IMG/VR virus record: IMGVR_UViG_3300042507_002011
Coordinates: 1 to 29,528 of that record
Direction: 5' to 3' (one strand)
From: a virus
Length of the DNA: 29,528 bases
Shown here: in pieces, positions 7,246 to 14,004 of the stretch
Position numbering within the stretch: the stretch's first letter is position 1
How the letters are laid out: the number at the start of each line of letters is the position of its first letter
Translations under genes and position numbers: made by a program
Notes under the pieces: model-generated
Told to the model about the DNA's origin: nothing
The model's input: the letters and a program-made list of their open reading frames with translations, nothing else
The model's database searches: none

Positions 7246-7770
7246 ATGTTTCCAGCACAAGTCGTCATCACAGCTCTGAATAAAGCCGGATCGGTCGCAG
7301 AACTCGCGCGTCAAATGGGCGTGATAGAGCAGACCGTCTACAACTGGCTGAACTACAAACACTGTCCATCTGCTCCGCGCATCGACGATCTGCTTGCGTT
7401 CATCGAAAACACACCGCGCAAGAAAAGCGCATGGGAGATGCGTCAGGAGGAAATCGAACTTCGCTCACATCGCGCACCAAAAGTCGTCGTAGAGGAGGAG
7501 CCAGTGCGTGCGTATAAGCCGGAGCCTGTTGCGCCGATCGAAAACAAGCCGTGGAAGCAGCTCGTCGAAATCACGCGCATCAGCGAAAGTCTGAAATTCT
7601 CATTCGGCATCACGGATGAAGCGAAGGTCGTTTTCATCCCGCCATACCTCACTGACAAGCTGAAGGATGACAATGTTCAGGACGGCGACGAGATCACGCT
7701 GATTGTCCGCGACAACGATCATCCGAACGCCGATCTCTTCGCGCTCAAGTGGATTGAGGAGGACGAGTGA
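7246..7770 (+). CDS. Helix-turn-helix protein with a C-terminal beta-rich domain
   Basis: 174 residues. Residues about 8-45 form a Cro/CI-like helix-turn-helix (SVAELARQMGVIEQTVYNWL). A basic, Pro-rich linker follows to about residue 100. The last 70 residues (SLKFSFGITDEAKVVFIP..., VQDGDEITLIVRDND) look like a small beta barrel, possibly OB-fold; that is a pattern judgement. A ribosome site (AGAAGGAA) precedes ATG 7246. It is a candidate regulator or nucleic-acid-binding protein of the early operon. Target unknown. Confidence 0.7.
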   Translation: MFPAQVVITALNKAGSVAELARQMGVIEQTVYNWLNYKHCPSAPRIDDLLAFIENTPRKKSAWEMRQEEIELRSHRAPKVVVEEEPVRAYKPEPVAPIENKPWKQLVEITRISESLKFSFGITDEAKVVFIPPYLTDKLKDDNVQDGDEITLIVRDNDHPNADLFALKWIEEDE

Positions 7771-7964
7771 TGGCGATCGAAGTTCGCAAGAACGCCGATG
7801 GGTCTTGGACCGTCTTCTATTTCGGCAAGGAAGCCGGGTTCATCGAACCTGTCCGCATCAACAGAGCAGAGCGCACCTATCGTGCAGTCAGCGTGCATGG
7901 TCGCCTGACGCACACCTACACGCTCGAGGGCGCAAAGCAATTCGTGATTGAGAACTACGCATGA
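7770..7964 (+). CDS. Small hypothetical protein
   Basis: 64 residues. The start ATG 7770 overlaps the stop of the preceding gene (TGATG) behind GAGGAGGAC, and its own stop overlaps the next start (ATGA), showing tight translational coupling. The product is strand-rich (SWTVFYFGKEAGF...) with one terminal helix. No family recognised. Confidence 0.7.
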   Translation: MAIEVRKNADGSWTVFYFGKEAGFIEPVRINRAERTYRAVSVHGRLTHTYTLEGAKQFVIENYA

Positions 7965-8395
7965 CGAACTGGACAGAACATTACAAACAGGTCCGCGCGC
8001 GTCTCAACAAGACAGCGCAGATCAAGAAGGTCGCGCCTCGCAAGCCGATCGAAGACTACGTCTTGCCTCGCCCGCTGCCGGAGACGCCGCAGTCGATCGA
8101 GGAGCAGCAACGCAAACGGATGAAGGGCTGTCCGCTCTCTCTGCGCCGGCAAGGTCTCGTCCTGCCGATCTTGGAAGAGTTCGACATGACATGGGAAAAG
8201 CTGTGGGCAAAAGATCGACGCGCCGTTCTGATGACGCCTCGCCGCAAGGTCTGGCTGAAGCTGTGGGAAGACGGCATGTCGATCTCGCAGATCGGCCAGT
8301 TCACGCAGCGCGATCACACAACCGTTCTATGGGGCCTGCGGGCAATCAAGAAAGCACAATCGGAGGACAAGGCATGCACTACCGCGACACTCTAA
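7961..8395 (+). CDS. DnaA domain-IV-like DNA-binding protein
   Basis: 144 residues. The C-terminal segment, about 105-132, reads SISQIGQFTQRDHTTVLWGL, close to the signature helix-turn-helix of bacterial DnaA domain IV (RDHTTV followed by a helix). No ATPase domain is present, so this is the DNA-binding module alone behind a basic N-terminal region. In host DnaA this domain reads the 9-bp DnaA box. A perfect box (TGTGGATAA) occurs at 12420-12428 upstream of the replication genes. A role at an origin or as a DnaA competitor is inference. The start overlaps the previous stop. Confidence 0.75.
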   Translation: MTNWTEHYKQVRARLNKTAQIKKVAPRKPIEDYVLPRPLPETPQSIEEQQRKRMKGCPLSLRRQGLVLPILEEFDMTWEKLWAKDRRAVLMTPRRKVWLKLWEDGMSISQIGQFTQRDHTTVLWGLRAIKKAQSEDKACTTATL

Positions 8396-8769
8396 AGCAG
8401 GCTGTTGAGACGATGGACGAGAGGCAGAAGAAATATGCCTCGCCAGAAAAGAACTTCGCCCGCATCGCATCGCTCGCGTCGATCATGCTGAACCGCAACG
8501 TGACGCCGTATGAGATCAGCATGATCCATCTCTGCACGAAGCTGGCTCGGCACATCGAGACGCCGACATACGACGACAACATCCTCGACGGCGTGAACTA
8601 CCTCGCCTTTGTCGGGACATTCGCCGGACAACATTTCGATGGTCTTGGTGAGGTCCGTCGCGTCGAGATCGTTAAGGGCATGGAGGATGCGCTGCTGGCG
8701 CAGCTGGCAAAGCAGGCTCCCGTTCTGACGGAGGAGGAGTTGGCCTCTCTCAAGGAGGCTGCGACATGA
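8374..8769 (+). CDS. DUF6378-family phage protein
   Basis: 131 residues from ATG 8374, with CGGAGGACA upstream; it overlaps the end of the DnaA-like gene by 22 bases. The core matches the DUF6378 pattern: KNFARIASL, then PYEISMIHLCTKLARH, then DNILDGVNYLAF, a compact helical fold with conserved Lys/Asp/Asn residues. The family is common in phage early regions and its biochemical activity is unknown. A longer frame from 7948 is a shadow of the preceding gene. Confidence 0.8.
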   Translation: MHYRDTLKQAVETMDERQKKYASPEKNFARIASLASIMLNRNVTPYEISMIHLCTKLARHIETPTYDDNILDGVNYLAFVGTFAGQHFDGLGEVRRVEIVKGMEDALLAQLAKQAPVLTEEELASLKEAAT

Positions 8770-8999
8770 AGAGCCTGATCGAACAGTTTGAGTTCTTGGC
8801 GCGCACATCGCAAGACCCTGTCGATGCACAAGGCTTCAGGGTCGCCGTCGAAGCCTTGCAGATGTGCCAGAGGGCGCTTGAGTTTTATTCCTGCAACTGC
8901 CAGCTTCCTTGCACGGAGCAGCAATACAAGGACAGTCCTTGCGGCATGCGTGCGAACTCAACACTGAAAGCGATGGCAGATGGACGAACAAACCATTAA
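8766..8999 (+). CDS. Small cysteine-containing hypothetical protein
   Basis: 77 residues. The start overlaps the previous stop (ATGA). Residues 1-40 are helical; the second half holds CNC, PC and PCGM cysteines (about 43-60) that could bind a metal. It overlaps the next gene by 20 bases. No family assigned. Confidence 0.6.
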   Translation: MKSLIEQFEFLARTSQDPVDAQGFRVAVEALQMCQRALEFYSCNCQLPCTEQQYKDSPCGMRANSTLKAMADGRTNH

Positions 9000-9234
9000 C
9001 GCCGACTTCAGCAGCAACGTGCGCGTTCGCTGCGCGCAGATTGCAAATGTCGTCATCACGCTCGCTGAGAACATCAGCGACCACACAGAAACACCAACAT
9101 GCGCTGTCTTTCAGGAAATCATAAAGGCAGCTGTTGGAGCCTTATACGTCAATGGTCACGAAGACTGCGCCGATGCTTTGCTCGCCGCGTTACTCGAGAT
9201 CAATGACATTCCCGAAGACGCCAGCATCAACTGA
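8980..9234 (+). CDS. Small helical hypothetical protein
   Basis: 84 residues, starting inside the 3' end of the preceding gene. It is predicted mostly helical, with three cysteines and an acidic C-terminus. The start has only a weak purine stretch (GATGGCAG). It is an early operon member of unknown role. Confidence 0.6.
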   Translation: MDEQTINADFSSNVRVRCAQIANVVITLAENISDHTETPTCAVFQEIIKAAVGALYVNGHEDCADALLAALLEINDIPEDASIN

Positions 9235-9246
9235 AGGAGAGGAAAG

Positions 9247-9405
9247 ATGCGCCGTTTATTGACTGCACTTGGACTGACTGTGTTCCTACTGGCCCCGACT
9301 GTCGCTGTCGCCTGTTCGACATCGACCTATTTCGTGAACGGCAAAGTGATCGTCTGCGTGACGTGCTGCCAGAACGGGCAGAACTGCTCGACGGTCTGTT
9401 CGTGA
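9247..9405 (+). CDS. Secreted six-cysteine mini-protein
   Basis: 52 residues, absent from a simple long-ORF view. AAGGAGAGG precedes ATG 9247. A short basic N-terminus (MRRLL) and hydrophobic core lead to LAPTVAVAC, a good signal-peptidase site (AVA before Cys) and a near-lipobox. The mature part is about 30 residues with six Cys, including VTCC and NCSTVC, so it should fold as a disulfide-bonded or lipid-anchored periplasmic peptide. Phage envelope peptides of this kind can act in superinfection exclusion or lysis control; here that is inference. It lies between cytoplasmic early genes. Confidence 0.75.
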   Translation: MRRLLTALGLTVFLLAPTVAVACSTSTYFVNGKVIVCVTCCQNGQNCSTVCS

Positions 9406-9414
9406 GGTCGCGCC

Positions 9415-9654
9415 ATGATGAATGAATTTCATGCGTGGTTCAAAAGCGCGAAGAAAGGTTATCGCTACACCTACCATCGCGGTGATCTTGCGTTTGATCG
9501 TTATGCCCCATCACGGCATGAGCCGACAGTGAAGCAGCGCGAGCTAGGGTTCCTAGCTGACATGGCTTACGAGCTTTTCTACCAGCGCGAGATCACGCTG
9601 ATCCAGAAGAAGCATGCCGTGAATGACTACGAATACATTGCGGTGAAGCTATGA
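9415..9654 (+). CDS. Small hypothetical protein
   Basis: 79 residues, rich in Tyr, His and basic residues (GYRYTYHRGDLAF...). Two Met codons stand at the start (ATGATG); a GAGG lies upstream. The stop overlaps the start of the deaminase gene (ATGA), so the two are translationally coupled. No family recognised. Confidence 0.65.
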   Translation: MMNEFHAWFKSAKKGYRYTYHRGDLAFDRYAPSRHEPTVKQRELGFLADMAYELFYQREITLIQKKHAVNDYEYIAVKL

Positions 9655-10091
9655 CGAAGTGGGCGCAACGCTTCCTCGATCTTGCGGCGCATGTTGCAGG
9701 CTGGTCGAAAGACCCGTCAACGAAGGTCGGTGCTGTGGCTGTCGATCCGACATCACGCGCCGTCCTATCGACGGGATACAACGGTCTGCCTCGAGGCGTC
9801 GATGACCAGCCGTGCCGCATGCAGCGGCCCGGCAAATATCTATGGACTGCACACGCTGAAGAAAACCTCGTCGCACATGCGGCGAGGCAAACGCTTCACG
9901 GTGCGACGGTTTATGTCACGCATCTGTGCTGCGCCAACTGCACACGGATGCTCATCAATGCCGGCGTCAGAAAGATCGTGTGCGGTCCCGGTCTGACAAA
10001 TATGGAATACGAGAACTTCGTCGTCGCGCGACAGATGATGAAGGAAGCTGGCGTAGAGCTAGAAGTCGAAGATGTGCAGGAGGGGAAGTGA
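9651..10091 (+). CDS. Deoxycytidylate (dCMP) deaminase
   Basis: 146 residues. It shows the zinc-dependent cytidine-deaminase core: HAEEN (H68, E70) and CxxC at C94/C97 (HLCCANC), with STKVGAV and GYNGLPRG typical of the dCMP branch. The usual Pro before the first CxxC cysteine is replaced by Cys. It converts dCMP to dUMP in the cytoplasm, feeding dTMP synthesis for phage DNA. No thymidylate synthase or dUTPase is visible in the window, so it probably feeds host enzymes. It is flanked by overlapping small genes. Length is normal for the family. Confidence 0.93.
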   Translation: MTKWAQRFLDLAAHVAGWSKDPSTKVGAVAVDPTSRAVLSTGYNGLPRGVDDQPCRMQRPGKYLWTAHAEENLVAHAARQTLHGATVYVTHLCCANCTRMLINAGVRKIVCGPGLTNMEYENFVVARQMMKEAGVELEVEDVQEGK

Positions 10092-10315
10092 TGGCTGGTA
10101 AGCGTATGCACTACGGTATCGGATCGTATGAAAGCGCACTCAAGTTAAATCGGGAGCTTCTTCTCCGCTTGCGAGAAAAGGATGAGATGAACTTTTCGAT
10201 TAACCGCTACATAGAAACGGCTGCGCTTGATAACTTGTTGCCGCCAGAGCCTCGCCGCACCAACGCCGTTGGCATCCCATTGATCCGCGCCGCGCTTGGG
10301 GAGGGGAAGGAATGA
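10091..10315 (+). CDS. Small hypothetical protein
   Basis: 74 residues. The start overlaps the dCMP deaminase stop (TGATG) behind GGAGGGGAA. The first half is a charged helix (SALKLNRELLLRLREKDE); the end is Gly-rich. No family recognised. It is co-translated with the deaminase and the following gene. Confidence 0.65.
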   Translation: MAGKRMHYGIGSYESALKLNRELLLRLREKDEMNFSINRYIETAALDNLLPPEPRRTNAVGIPLIRAALGEGKE

Positions 10316-10545
10316 CGCAAAAAACAGATGTCGTCCTTCGCATGCGTAAGGGTGCTGAAGTCGTCGATCGGCATCGCTTTCCGATGGTGTATCAGACCTA
10401 CACGGAAGCAGCCGACGAGATCGAAAGGCTGCGGCGTGACAAGGAGCGCGCGCTGGCTGCGCTGCGATATTTCAAAACAGGAAACTACAAGCAGCGTTTT
10501 GAGGTTCGCTACGCAGCCGAGTGTGCAATAGAGGAGATTGAGTGA
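10312..10545 (+). CDS. Small charged helical protein
   Basis: 77 residues. A GAGGGGAAGG ribosome site and an ATGA overlap define the start. It contains a long charged helix (about 30-55, DEIERLRRDKERALAAL) likely to dimerise as a coiled coil. No enzymatic motif. Unknown early function. Confidence 0.65.
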   Translation: MTQKTDVVLRMRKGAEVVDRHRFPMVYQTYTEAADEIERLRRDKERALAALRYFKTGNYKQRFEVRYAAECAIEEIE

Positions 10546-10643
10546 TGAGCAACATCACGCTGAGTTTTTTCGTTGTGGCAATAGCAGCGGCGGCAGCTGT
10601 TCTGATCGTCGTGCTGGTGAAGGAAATCATTGATGTCGAATAA
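10545..10643 (+). CDS. 32-residue single-pass membrane peptide
   Basis: ATG 10545 overlaps the previous stop (TGATG). Almost the whole product is one Ala/Val-rich hydrophobic helix (FFVVAIAAAAAVLIVVLV) ending in KEIIDVE. It could be a holin-like or regulatory membrane peptide, but it sits among early genes far from any endolysin, so function is open. It overlaps the following gene by 11 bases. Confidence 0.55.
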   Translation: MSNITLSFFVVAIAAAAAVLIVVLVKEIIDVE

Positions 10644-10845
10644 TTGCTCGTCGTGCCGATACTATCGCGGCACATCTATCGGCTCATGCCACCGCTATCC
10701 GCAAACGGTGAAGGTGGCGTCCGCGCACTGGTGCGGCGAATATGCTGCCGTCGATCTGCCGAAGGTCGAGCCGATCGTCAGCAAGAAGGGCAAGTCACGT
10801 CTTAACCTTCGCCCGCTTCCCCCCGAGGATGGCGATCAACTCTGA
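10633..10845 (+). CDS. Small Cys4 zinc-ribbon-like protein
   Basis: 70 residues from ATG 10633. It has the pattern CSSCRYYRG, SCHRYP, then HWCGEY, matching the small phage proteins with a CxxC-(loop)-CxRYP-(loop)-WCGE layout. A relative of the same design is at 16376-16597. It likely binds one zinc; target unknown. Its 3' end runs 51 bases into the convergently transcribed repressor gene, so it is the last gene of the early operon. Confidence 0.7.
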   Translation: MSNNCSSCRYYRGTSIGSCHRYPQTVKVASAHWCGEYAAVDLPKVEPIVSKKGKSRLNLRPLPPEDGDQL

Positions 10846-11199
10846 CGCCGTTTCAGACGAAACGTCCTGACACATCAGCACGCGCACGACGCCGGGTTCT
10901 TGCACTGTCATGCTGAACGTGCCGACAGCCGGCGCTGTGTTCTCAACATGAACGGACGGCTCGACGCGCCGTCCCTTCAACCCTAATCCTTTCGCCAAGT
11001 CATCTAGGGAAATCCCGATCATTGTGGCGAGCGTCACAGCACGCGACAGCGGCGGATCGACGCCTTCCTCACCAGAGATAAATCGAGACACGCTCGGATC
11101 AGCAATTCCCCATGCGCGCGCAAGGTCGCGCTGCGAATAACCATGCTGCTTTAAAGCATCTCGTATCCAGCCATTTGTCTCGTTTTTTCGCGTGTTCAT
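10795..11199 (-). CDS. CI-like transcriptional repressor without a protease domain
   Basis: 134 residues, the only leftward gene besides int. Residues about 15-70 form an HTH_3 domain (YSQRDLARAWGIADPSVSRFI, then a capping helix pair). The C-terminal 60 residues are short and lack the Ser/Lys LexA-type peptidase, so self-cleavage by RecA is not expected. By position (opposed to the early genes, divergent from an excisionase-like gene) it is the best candidate for the lysogeny repressor. The start codon has no clear Shine-Dalgarno and a possible -10 (TATTCT) lies only 18 bases upstream, implying a very short leader, as seen for some phage repressor mRNAs. Confidence 0.75.
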   Translation of the reverse strand: MNTRKNETNGWIRDALKQHGYSQRDLARAWGIADPSVSRFISGEEGVDPPLSRAVTLATMIGISLDDLAKGLGLKGRRVEPSVHVENTAPAVGTFSMTVQEPGVVRVLMCQDVSSETASELIAILGGKRAKVKT

Positions 11200-11200
11200 T

Positions 11201-11271
11201 TTGTGCCGTTTGTGCGGAGAATACTTATGCGCGCATCTTCTTCACGCTCGCTGTTGTGGGCTGGTTGCGGG
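11201..11271. promoter_or_regulatory. Repressor/excisionase intergenic region with TTGTGC-type direct repeats
   Basis: TTGTGC occurs at 11201-11206 and 11210-11215. TTGTGGG (11254-11260) and TTGCGGG (11265-11271) follow. These resemble half-sites of the 17-bp operator family but are not arranged as palindromes. They flank the 5' end of the repressor and the divergent gene and may be regulator binding sites. No full palindrome and no strong rightward promoter was found here. Confidence 0.35.
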
Positions 11272-11319
11272 TGCTGCACATTCTGTTTCCCCCAACACAC
11301 AACACGATTTTACGCTGTC

Positions 11320-11511
11320 ATGTCGTCCCTGTGCATAAGTGTGGCCGAAGCGGCCAAAGTTCTTGGCATCTCGAAACGAAGCCTCTACTCCTACATCGAA
11401 GCCGGAGTTTTCCCGTCCGTTCGCATTGGTCGTCGCATCCTGATCCGCAAGATCGACATGGATCGGATCGTTCACGGTCAGCAACAGCCGCAGCACCAGC
11501 AGACGCAATGA
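11320..11511 (+). CDS. Excisionase-family (HTH_17) DNA-binding protein
   Basis: 63 residues from ATG 11320; longer versions to 11203 read through non-natural sequence. The fold is a winged helix of the excisionase/MerR type: ISVAEAAKVLGISKRSLYSYI, then the wing VRIGRRILIRK. A Gln-rich tail follows. Such proteins act as recombination directionality factors or small repressors. Divergent placement from the repressor fits a Xis- or Cro-like role, undecided. No clear Shine-Dalgarno. Confidence 0.75.
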   Translation: MSSLCISVAEAAKVLGISKRSLYSYIEAGVFPSVRIGRRILIRKIDMDRIVHGQQQPQHQQTQ

Positions 11512-11834
11512 GCGTCCTCTGGTTCGTCGTCGGTCTGCTCGTCGGAAATCTGGTCGGCTTGTTCACGGCGGCGCTGATGTGCGCCAATGAGGAGGAGAGG
11601 AATGACAATCACACCGGGCGTCTACACGGGGATGCCAGCCCCCGACTATCACGCGATCGACGCGCTCTCTGCGAGCGGTGCGAAGCATTTACTGAGATCG
11701 GCAGCGCACTATCTCGCGCAGAAGGAAAAGCCGATGGAGCCGACAGCAGCGATGCGTCTCGGCACAGCGGTTCACACGATGATCCTCGAGCCGGAGAAAG
11801 CCGACACGGAGATCGCCCGCGCGCCGAAGGTTGA
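11508..11834 (+). CDS. Small membrane protein overlapping the exonuclease gene
   Basis: The start overlaps the previous stop (ATGA). The first 26 residues are a natural-looking membrane helix (VLWFVVGLLVGNLVGLF). From about residue 32 the frame runs 233 bases inside the exonuclease gene and the translation looks like out-of-frame sequence. Either the stop that normally ends a ~30-residue peptide here was lost, or the long tail is tolerated. Only the N-terminal part is well supported. Confidence 0.5.
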   Translation: MSVLWFVVGLLVGNLVGLFTAALMCANEEERNDNHTGRLHGDASPRLSRDRRALCERCEAFTEIGSALSRAEGKADGADSSDASRHSGSHDDPRAGESRHGDRPRAEG

Positions 11835-12414
11835 TAAGCGCACGAAGGTCGGCAAGGAAACGCTTGAGCTATTTGAGCGTGAGAACGCCGGCAAGCTCAT
11901 CCTTGATGCCGATGTCTACGACAAGGCTGCGGCAATCGCTGATGCCGTCTACAAGCATCCGCAAGCGCGCGAGCTGTTGAAGGATGGTCAGTCGGAAGTG
12001 TCGATGCTGTGGCAGGCGCATGGCGGTATCCCGTGCAAGGCGCGCTTTGACTATTACAAAGGCGACGGGATCATCGACATCAAGACGACGCAAGACGCAT
12101 CGCCTGATGGTTTCGCCCGCAACATCGCTGGCTTCAAATATCACATGCAGGCGGCGCACTACCTTCAGGGCTATCGTGAAGTCACGGGATGGGACGCTGA
12201 CCATTTCACGTTCATTGCGGTGGAGAGCGAGCCTCCCTACGCGATCGGCATCTACCGGCTCGACGAAGCCAGCCTGCACACAGGCCGCATGCTGATGGAG
12301 AAGGCTGCTGCCGCCTTCAGGCAGGCGAACGAGCCTTCCGTCTGGCACGGCTATTCGCCCGACATCCAGACGATCTCGGTGCCTTCGTGGGCGCTGCTGG
12401 ACCCCGCTTGGTAA
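11602..12414 (+). CDS. RecE-like PD-(D/E)XK exonuclease
   Basis: 270 residues from ATG 11602, directly behind a GGAGGAGAGG ribosome site. The nuclease core is visible: GTAVH (54-58), Glu at SEVS (132), KARFDYY (K146, D150), IIDIKTT (D159, K161) and a QAAHY motif (Q183-Y187) typical of RecB/RecE-type nucleases. It should resect double-stranded DNA ends to give 3' single strands for phage recombination. No separate RecT/Beta-type annealing protein was recognised; the SSB-like protein at 13373 may partner it. Same direction as the resolvase and SSB-like genes. Confidence 0.85.
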   Translation: MTITPGVYTGMPAPDYHAIDALSASGAKHLLRSAAHYLAQKEKPMEPTAAMRLGTAVHTMILEPEKADTEIARAPKVDKRTKVGKETLELFERENAGKLILDADVYDKAAAIADAVYKHPQARELLKDGQSEVSMLWQAHGGIPCKARFDYYKGDGIIDIKTTQDASPDGFARNIAGFKYHMQAAHYLQGYREVTGWDADHFTFIAVESEPPYAIGIYRLDEASLHTGRMLMEKAAAAFRQANEPSVWHGYSPDIQTISVPSWALLDPAW

Positions 12415-12419
12415 AAAGC

Positions 12420-12428
12420 TGTGGATAA
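12420..12428 (-). promoter_or_regulatory. Perfect DnaA-box sequence (TTATCCACA on the minus strand)
   Basis: TGTGGATAA immediately after the exonuclease stop is the exact reverse complement of the consensus DnaA box. It lies 3 bp from operator B1 in a 93-bp intergenic gap ahead of the recombination and replication genes. A second exact box at 18704 is inside a coding sequence. Confidence 0.45.
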
Positions 12429-12430
12429 GT

Positions 12431-12468
12431 TTGCGCCCTAGGCGTCAGTATTTGCGTCTAGAGCGCAA
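12431..12468. promoter_or_regulatory. Tandem operators B1 and B2, centres 21 bp apart
   Basis: B2 (12452-12468) is TTGCGTCTAGAGCGCAA, one base different from site A. B1 (12431-12447) is TTGCGCCCTAGGCGTCA, matching the inverse of site A at 14 of 17 positions. Centres at 12439 and 12460 are 21 bp apart, two helical turns, as expected for cooperating dimers. The TTGCGT of B2 can act as a -35; the -10 is weak (TCTAGC, 16 bp spacing). They precede the small HTH gene at 12508. Confidence 0.65.
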
Positions 12469-12507
12469 GGCGTTCTAGCTAACACAAGCGAAGCAGGGAG
12501 TGTCGCA

Positions 12508-12732
12508 GTGATTACCGAAATTCAGTCAGCCGAAGACATCGTTCGGTTCATCGAGAAAGAGCGCGTCAGGCAGGGCCTATCGCAGCGAAAGCTGTGCGCC
12601 GATGCTGGCCTGTCGCATGGAGCCTATTGGTTCGTGAAGAACAATGGTGGCGGCATCCACCTAGACACAGCATTGCGGCTTCTCGAGGCTGTCGGCGCTG
12701 ATGTGCTGGTCGAGGTGGAGCCGCAGCAATGA
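12508..12732 (+). CDS. Cro-like helix-turn-helix regulator
   Basis: 74 residues from GTG 12508, behind GCAGGGAG. It is a single HTH_3 domain (LSQRKLCADAGLSHGAYWFV, about 24-43, followed by a helix ending VGADVLVEV). Proteins of this size are Cro-type repressors or antitoxin-like regulators. It is the first gene after the paired operators B1/B2, so it may regulate itself and the other sites. No toxin partner is adjacent. The stop overlaps the next start (ATGA). Confidence 0.75.
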   Translation: MITEIQSAEDIVRFIEKERVRQGLSQRKLCADAGLSHGAYWFVKNNGGGIHLDTALRLLEAVGADVLVEVEPQQ

Positions 12733-12863
12733 GTTGGATGTTCTTTTCAATGGCAGCTCTCTACACCGTGATCGGCGTGTGGAATGACATCGACGGAGCA
12801 GTTCCTCGCAACTGGACGATGTTTGTCTCAGCTGCTCTGTTTGTATTGGCAGGCTTCCAATGA
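12729..12863 (+). CDS. 44-residue membrane protein
   Basis: The start overlaps the regulator stop and the stop overlaps the resolvase start (both ATGA). It has two short hydrophobic segments (MFFSMAALYTVIGVW and FVSAALFVLAGF) around a polar turn with DID and NW. It is a hairpin-like membrane peptide of unknown role. Tight coupling on both sides supports it as real despite its size. Confidence 0.6.
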   Translation: MSWMFFSMAALYTVIGVWNDIDGAVPRNWTMFVSAALFVLAGFQ

Positions 12864-13324
12864 TCGTCGGCATAGACCCCGGCGCATCAGGCGCACTGGC
12901 CTTCTTCAACATGGAAGCCGGCACGCTTGAGATCGTCGATATGCCTGTCATCGAGATCGAACGCGGCGGCAAGCTGAAGCGTGAGATCAGCCCGCATTTT
13001 GTCGCCGCAGCTATTCGTGACTTCAAGCCTAACGTCGCATGGATCGAGAAGGTCGGTGCGATGCCGGGTCAGGGCGTCAGCTCGATGTTCCAGTTCGGAC
13101 GGGGCGTCGGTCTCGTCGAAGGCGTGCTGGCCGGCCTCAACGTCCCATTGAACTACGTCACGCCGCAGGCTTGGCAGAAGGCCGTCAGCCTGCGTGGCGG
13201 CAAGGACGGAGCGCGTCTGCGTGCCGTCGAACTCTTCCCCCGTTACATCAACCTGTTCGCCCGCAAGAAGGACGACGGCAGGGCTGATGCCGCGCTCATC
13301 GCTTGGTATGGCGCGACTTACTAA
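12860..13324 (+). CDS. RuvC-like Holliday-junction resolvase
   Basis: 154 residues. An RNase-H-fold nuclease with acidic residues in RuvC order: GIDPGASGA (D6), AWIEKV (E63), and DDGRADAALIA (D139 and D143). It would cut four-way junctions arising from phage recombination and replication, preparing concatemers for packaging. Phage RuvC-like proteins of this length are common. It starts on the previous stop and is followed by the SSB-like gene, consistent with a recombination module. Confidence 0.9.
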   Translation: MIVGIDPGASGALAFFNMEAGTLEIVDMPVIEIERGGKLKREISPHFVAAAIRDFKPNVAWIEKVGAMPGQGVSSMFQFGRGVGLVEGVLAGLNVPLNYVTPQAWQKAVSLRGGKDGARLRAVELFPRYINLFARKKDDGRADAALIAWYGATY

Positions 13325-13372
13325 TCCCGGCTGCGGGGTTCAGCAGCATTTTGGTTGAAAGGTCTATGGATC

Positions 13373-13996
13373 ATGGCTCTTGGTTTTAATACAGAAGGTC
13401 GCTCGTCTGGCGACATCCTGCCGATCGTGAAGTTCGATGCGAAGTCAGGCGACTTCATCGCACGCAAGCGGGAGCAAGGCACGGACGGCATGTGGGAGAA
13501 CGTCGAAGAGGAAGTCGCTCTCCCGTTCAAAGCTATCTTCGACTTCGACAACATCGAAGTGGGCTGGCTGTCGTTCTCGTCGGGTGCGCCTGACTTCCAC
13601 ATGGTCAAATACGGCGAACGTCTCCCGGCGCAGCCGTCGCCCGAACACAAGCAGGCGTTCCGCATCCGCATCTACAGCAAGTCTCTTGGCCTGCGTGAGT
13701 TCAGCCATTCGTCGAAGACGCTGCTGCGCTCCATCGACACTCTCCACAATCAATTTCTGGCCGATAAGGATGCAAATCCCGGCAAGGTTCCTGTGGTCGA
13801 GGTGGCTGGTCTTGAGACCGTAAAGATCAACTCTCCGCAAGGTGAGCTGCGTTTTAAGGCTCCGAAGTGGTCGATTGTGTCGTGGGTGGCTCGTCCCGAT
13901 GCAATGGATGGCGCTACCGAAGCGCCTGCTCCTGCGCCAGCTCCGAAGCCTGCTCCGGCTCCCAAGCCTGTTGCAGCGTCAGACGACGAGTTCTAA
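13373..13996 (+). CDS. Putative single-stranded DNA-binding protein
   Basis: 207 residues from ATG 13373. It opens with ALGFNTEGRSSGDILPIVKF, the start of a widely conserved phage protein found beside recombination genes. About 1-175 is strand-rich with many aromatic residues. About 180-200 is a low-complexity Ala/Pro/Lys tail ending in the acidic tip SDDEF, the architecture of SSB proteins. Function as ssDNA-binding protein rests on architecture and neighbours (RecE-like nuclease, RuvC, primase-helicase), not on a diagnostic motif. A strong terminator follows directly. Confidence 0.65.
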   Translation: MALGFNTEGRSSGDILPIVKFDAKSGDFIARKREQGTDGMWENVEEEVALPFKAIFDFDNIEVGWLSFSSGAPDFHMVKYGERLPAQPSPEHKQAFRIRIYSKSLGLREFSHSSKTLLRSIDTLHNQFLADKDANPGKVPVVEVAGLETVKINSPQGELRFKAPKWSIVSWVARPDAMDGATEAPAPAPAPKPAPAPKPVAASDDEF

Positions 13997-14004
13997 GCAA
14001 AGAA

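Noticed and set aside
7948-8769. Long plus-strand frame starting before the DnaA-like gene
   Set aside because: Only the part from 8374 (DUF6378) is natural; the upstream part is the DnaA-like gene in another frame.
10545-10643. Holin assignment for the 32-residue membrane peptide
   Set aside because: No endolysin or spanin nearby and the gene is in the early operon; a membrane helix alone does not support a holin call.
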